This document shows, one piece after another, positions 29,363 to 30,044 of a DNA stretch of 30,044 nt. Positions within the stretch are counted from its first letter, which is position 1, and every line of letters begins with the position of its first letter. The DNA is from a virus: positions 1-30,044 of IMG/VR virus record IMGVR_UViG_3300030117_004310, one strand, 5' to 3'. Below the pieces are notes generated by a model. It did not search any database. It saw nothing but the letters and a program-made list of their open reading frames with translations, and was not told where the DNA came from. The position numbers and the translations under genes were made by a program.

Positions 29363-29748
29363 GACCCGGCCCTCAACTTAACCAGGGGCACGAGAAACTC
29401 ATGCACTTGCTCAAGAGACCGAGCCATGCCCCAGTGGCAACCGGCGAGCTGTAATTCATCGCGCAGCTGCTTTTGATTTGCAGTCAACGTGCCGCCCTTG
29501 GGTCGCTTGAGTTCAATGAATATCGAAGAGCTTAGGCCAGTCCTGGACTGATCGGCTGGGACAAAGATCTCGAGATCAGGCCAGCCAAACCTCGTGCCAC
29601 TAGCTTTGAGCTTCTGCTTGAAAGCAACATGCCTTGTCCCCTCATTCGGCGAATGATGAAAGACACAACCAGACGGCAAGGCAATAGACAGCCATTGCGC
29701 CACCTGTTTTTGCAGTTGGTCCTCAGTCACGCCGCAGATAAAAGTCAT
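29359..29748 (-). CDS. VRR-NUC domain nuclease
   Basis: The chosen start is ATG 29748, nine bases after GGAGAGG; ATG 29766 is an in-frame alternative. The 129-residue product carries the PD-(D/E)XK core of VRR-NUC nucleases: HHSPNEGTR (31-39), GWPDLEIF (55-62, with Asp58) and FIELKRPKGG (77-86, with Glu79 and Lys81). TANQKQLRDELQ (89-100) follows, with the usual Q. Stand-alone VRR-NUC proteins are frequent in phages and may act as structure-specific nucleases in replication or recombination. Confidence 0.88.
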   Translation of the reverse strand: MTFICGVTEDQLQKQVAQWLSIALPSGCVFHHSPNEGTRHVAFKQKLKASGTRFGWPDLEIFVPADQSRTGLSSSIFIELKRPKGGTLTANQKQLRDELQLAGCHWGMARSLEQVHEFLVPLVKLRAGS

Positions 29749-29950
29749 TCGGCATGACCTCTCCATTGGTCAGCAAAATGATCTTATCCATGTTGTCGGC
29801 GCGAGGTATTAGCCGCTCTTTGTCGTCAAAAGGCAGGCACCAGCGGCGCACTATCGTGGCGTGTTTAACGCCAACTAGACGGGCTAAATCCGTATAGTGC
29901 CAGCCCTTTTTCAGCCTATAATCGTTCAATAGCATGTACACAATCCGCAT
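29723..29950 (-). CDS. Small HTH DNA-binding protein (Cro/XRE-like)
   Basis: The 75-residue protein starts at ATG 29950; ATG 29935 is an alternative, and neither has a strong ribosome site. A helix-turn-helix spans about residues 18-38 (WHYTDLARLVGVKHATIVRR). The end, DKIILLTNGEVMPNDFYLRR, is typical of Cro-like phage regulators. It overlaps the nuclease gene by 26 bases. Being first in the early operon with its own promoter, it may regulate its own transcription. Whether it is repressor or antirepressor cannot be decided. Confidence 0.78.
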   Translation of the reverse strand: MRIVYMLLNDYRLKKGWHYTDLARLVGVKHATIVRRWCLPFDDKERLIPRADNMDKIILLTNGEVMPNDFYLRRD

Positions 29951-29971
29951 AGATAATATTCAGCAGACTGT

Positions 29972-29999
29972 AATATACTTGACTTAATCCGTAAAGCAA
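29972..29999 (-). promoter_or_regulatory. Candidate early promoter
   Basis: On the minus strand TTGCTT (29999-29994) and TATATT (29977-29972) are 16 bases apart, 22 bases before the HTH gene. The rest of 29951-30044 holds no gene that I can support. A plus-strand TTGACT (29979-29984) with a poor -10 could make this a divergent region, but that is weak. Confidence 0.45.
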
Positions 30000-30044
30000 T
30001 TTAACTGTACAAGATTATTGACGTTAAACGACAAAGGCACGACA

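Noticed and set aside
1-30044. CRISPR arrays, insertion sequences or transposases
   Set aside because: No regularly spaced long repeats with spacers and no transposase-like product were seen on either strand.

Overview
The window looks like part of the genome of a temperate, tailed double-stranded DNA phage with T7/podovirus-type virion genes. Essentially every gene lies on the minus strand, so the map reads from right to left. The gene families (head-tail connector portal, P22/Sf6-type small terminase, short nozzle and gatekeeper proteins, a cascade of large internal virion proteins, LamG-type tail spike, and tiny lysine-rich proteins) are typical of marine podoviruses and prophages of Proteobacteria. 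The host cannot be named from the sequence, but the attachment core is the 3' end of a host tRNA gene.

Layout in the direction of transcription. (1) 29950-27404: early genes. These are a small HTH regulator, a VRR-NUC nuclease, a Cys-rich protein, a DNA adenine-type methyltransferase, a four-Cys zinc protein, a small basic protein, a 23-codon ORF carrying 12-bp repeats, and two small proteins. (2) 27403-24729: packaging. A palindrome-rich leader, small terminase, a 253-nt gap with an unusual repeat pair, large terminase, and two short Pro/Arg-rich proteins sharing a C-terminal motif. (3) 24728-20206: head. Portal, Bbp19-like protein, scaffold, a small protein, the major capsid protein and a decoration-like protein. 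(4) 20155-4257: tail and ejection. Gatekeeper, nozzle, GNAT-fold gp13-like protein, gp14-like protein, three large internal proteins, a tail fibre and a LamG tail spike. (5) 4247-1026: lysis (small membrane proteins, 3TM holin, GH108 muramidase) and four very small, very basic proteins. (6) 1025-1: attP, a terminator, the integrase promoter, one small gene and the 5' part of a tyrosine integrase that runs off the window.

Two things stand out. First, the major capsid gene is interrupted by a 204-nt ORF-less group I intron (20965-21168) with a complete recognisable P1-P9 core; removing it exactly restores the capsid reading frame. Second, attP is unusually legible: a tRNA 3' end (863-892) is flanked by two and four copies of an 11-bp TTGGCACC-type arm site, and the same tandem pair recurs 25.7 kb away between the terminase genes. 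Because attP has phage genes on both sides and is not split, the sequence represents unintegrated (circular or circularly permuted) phage DNA. That fits the headful-type terminase small subunit.
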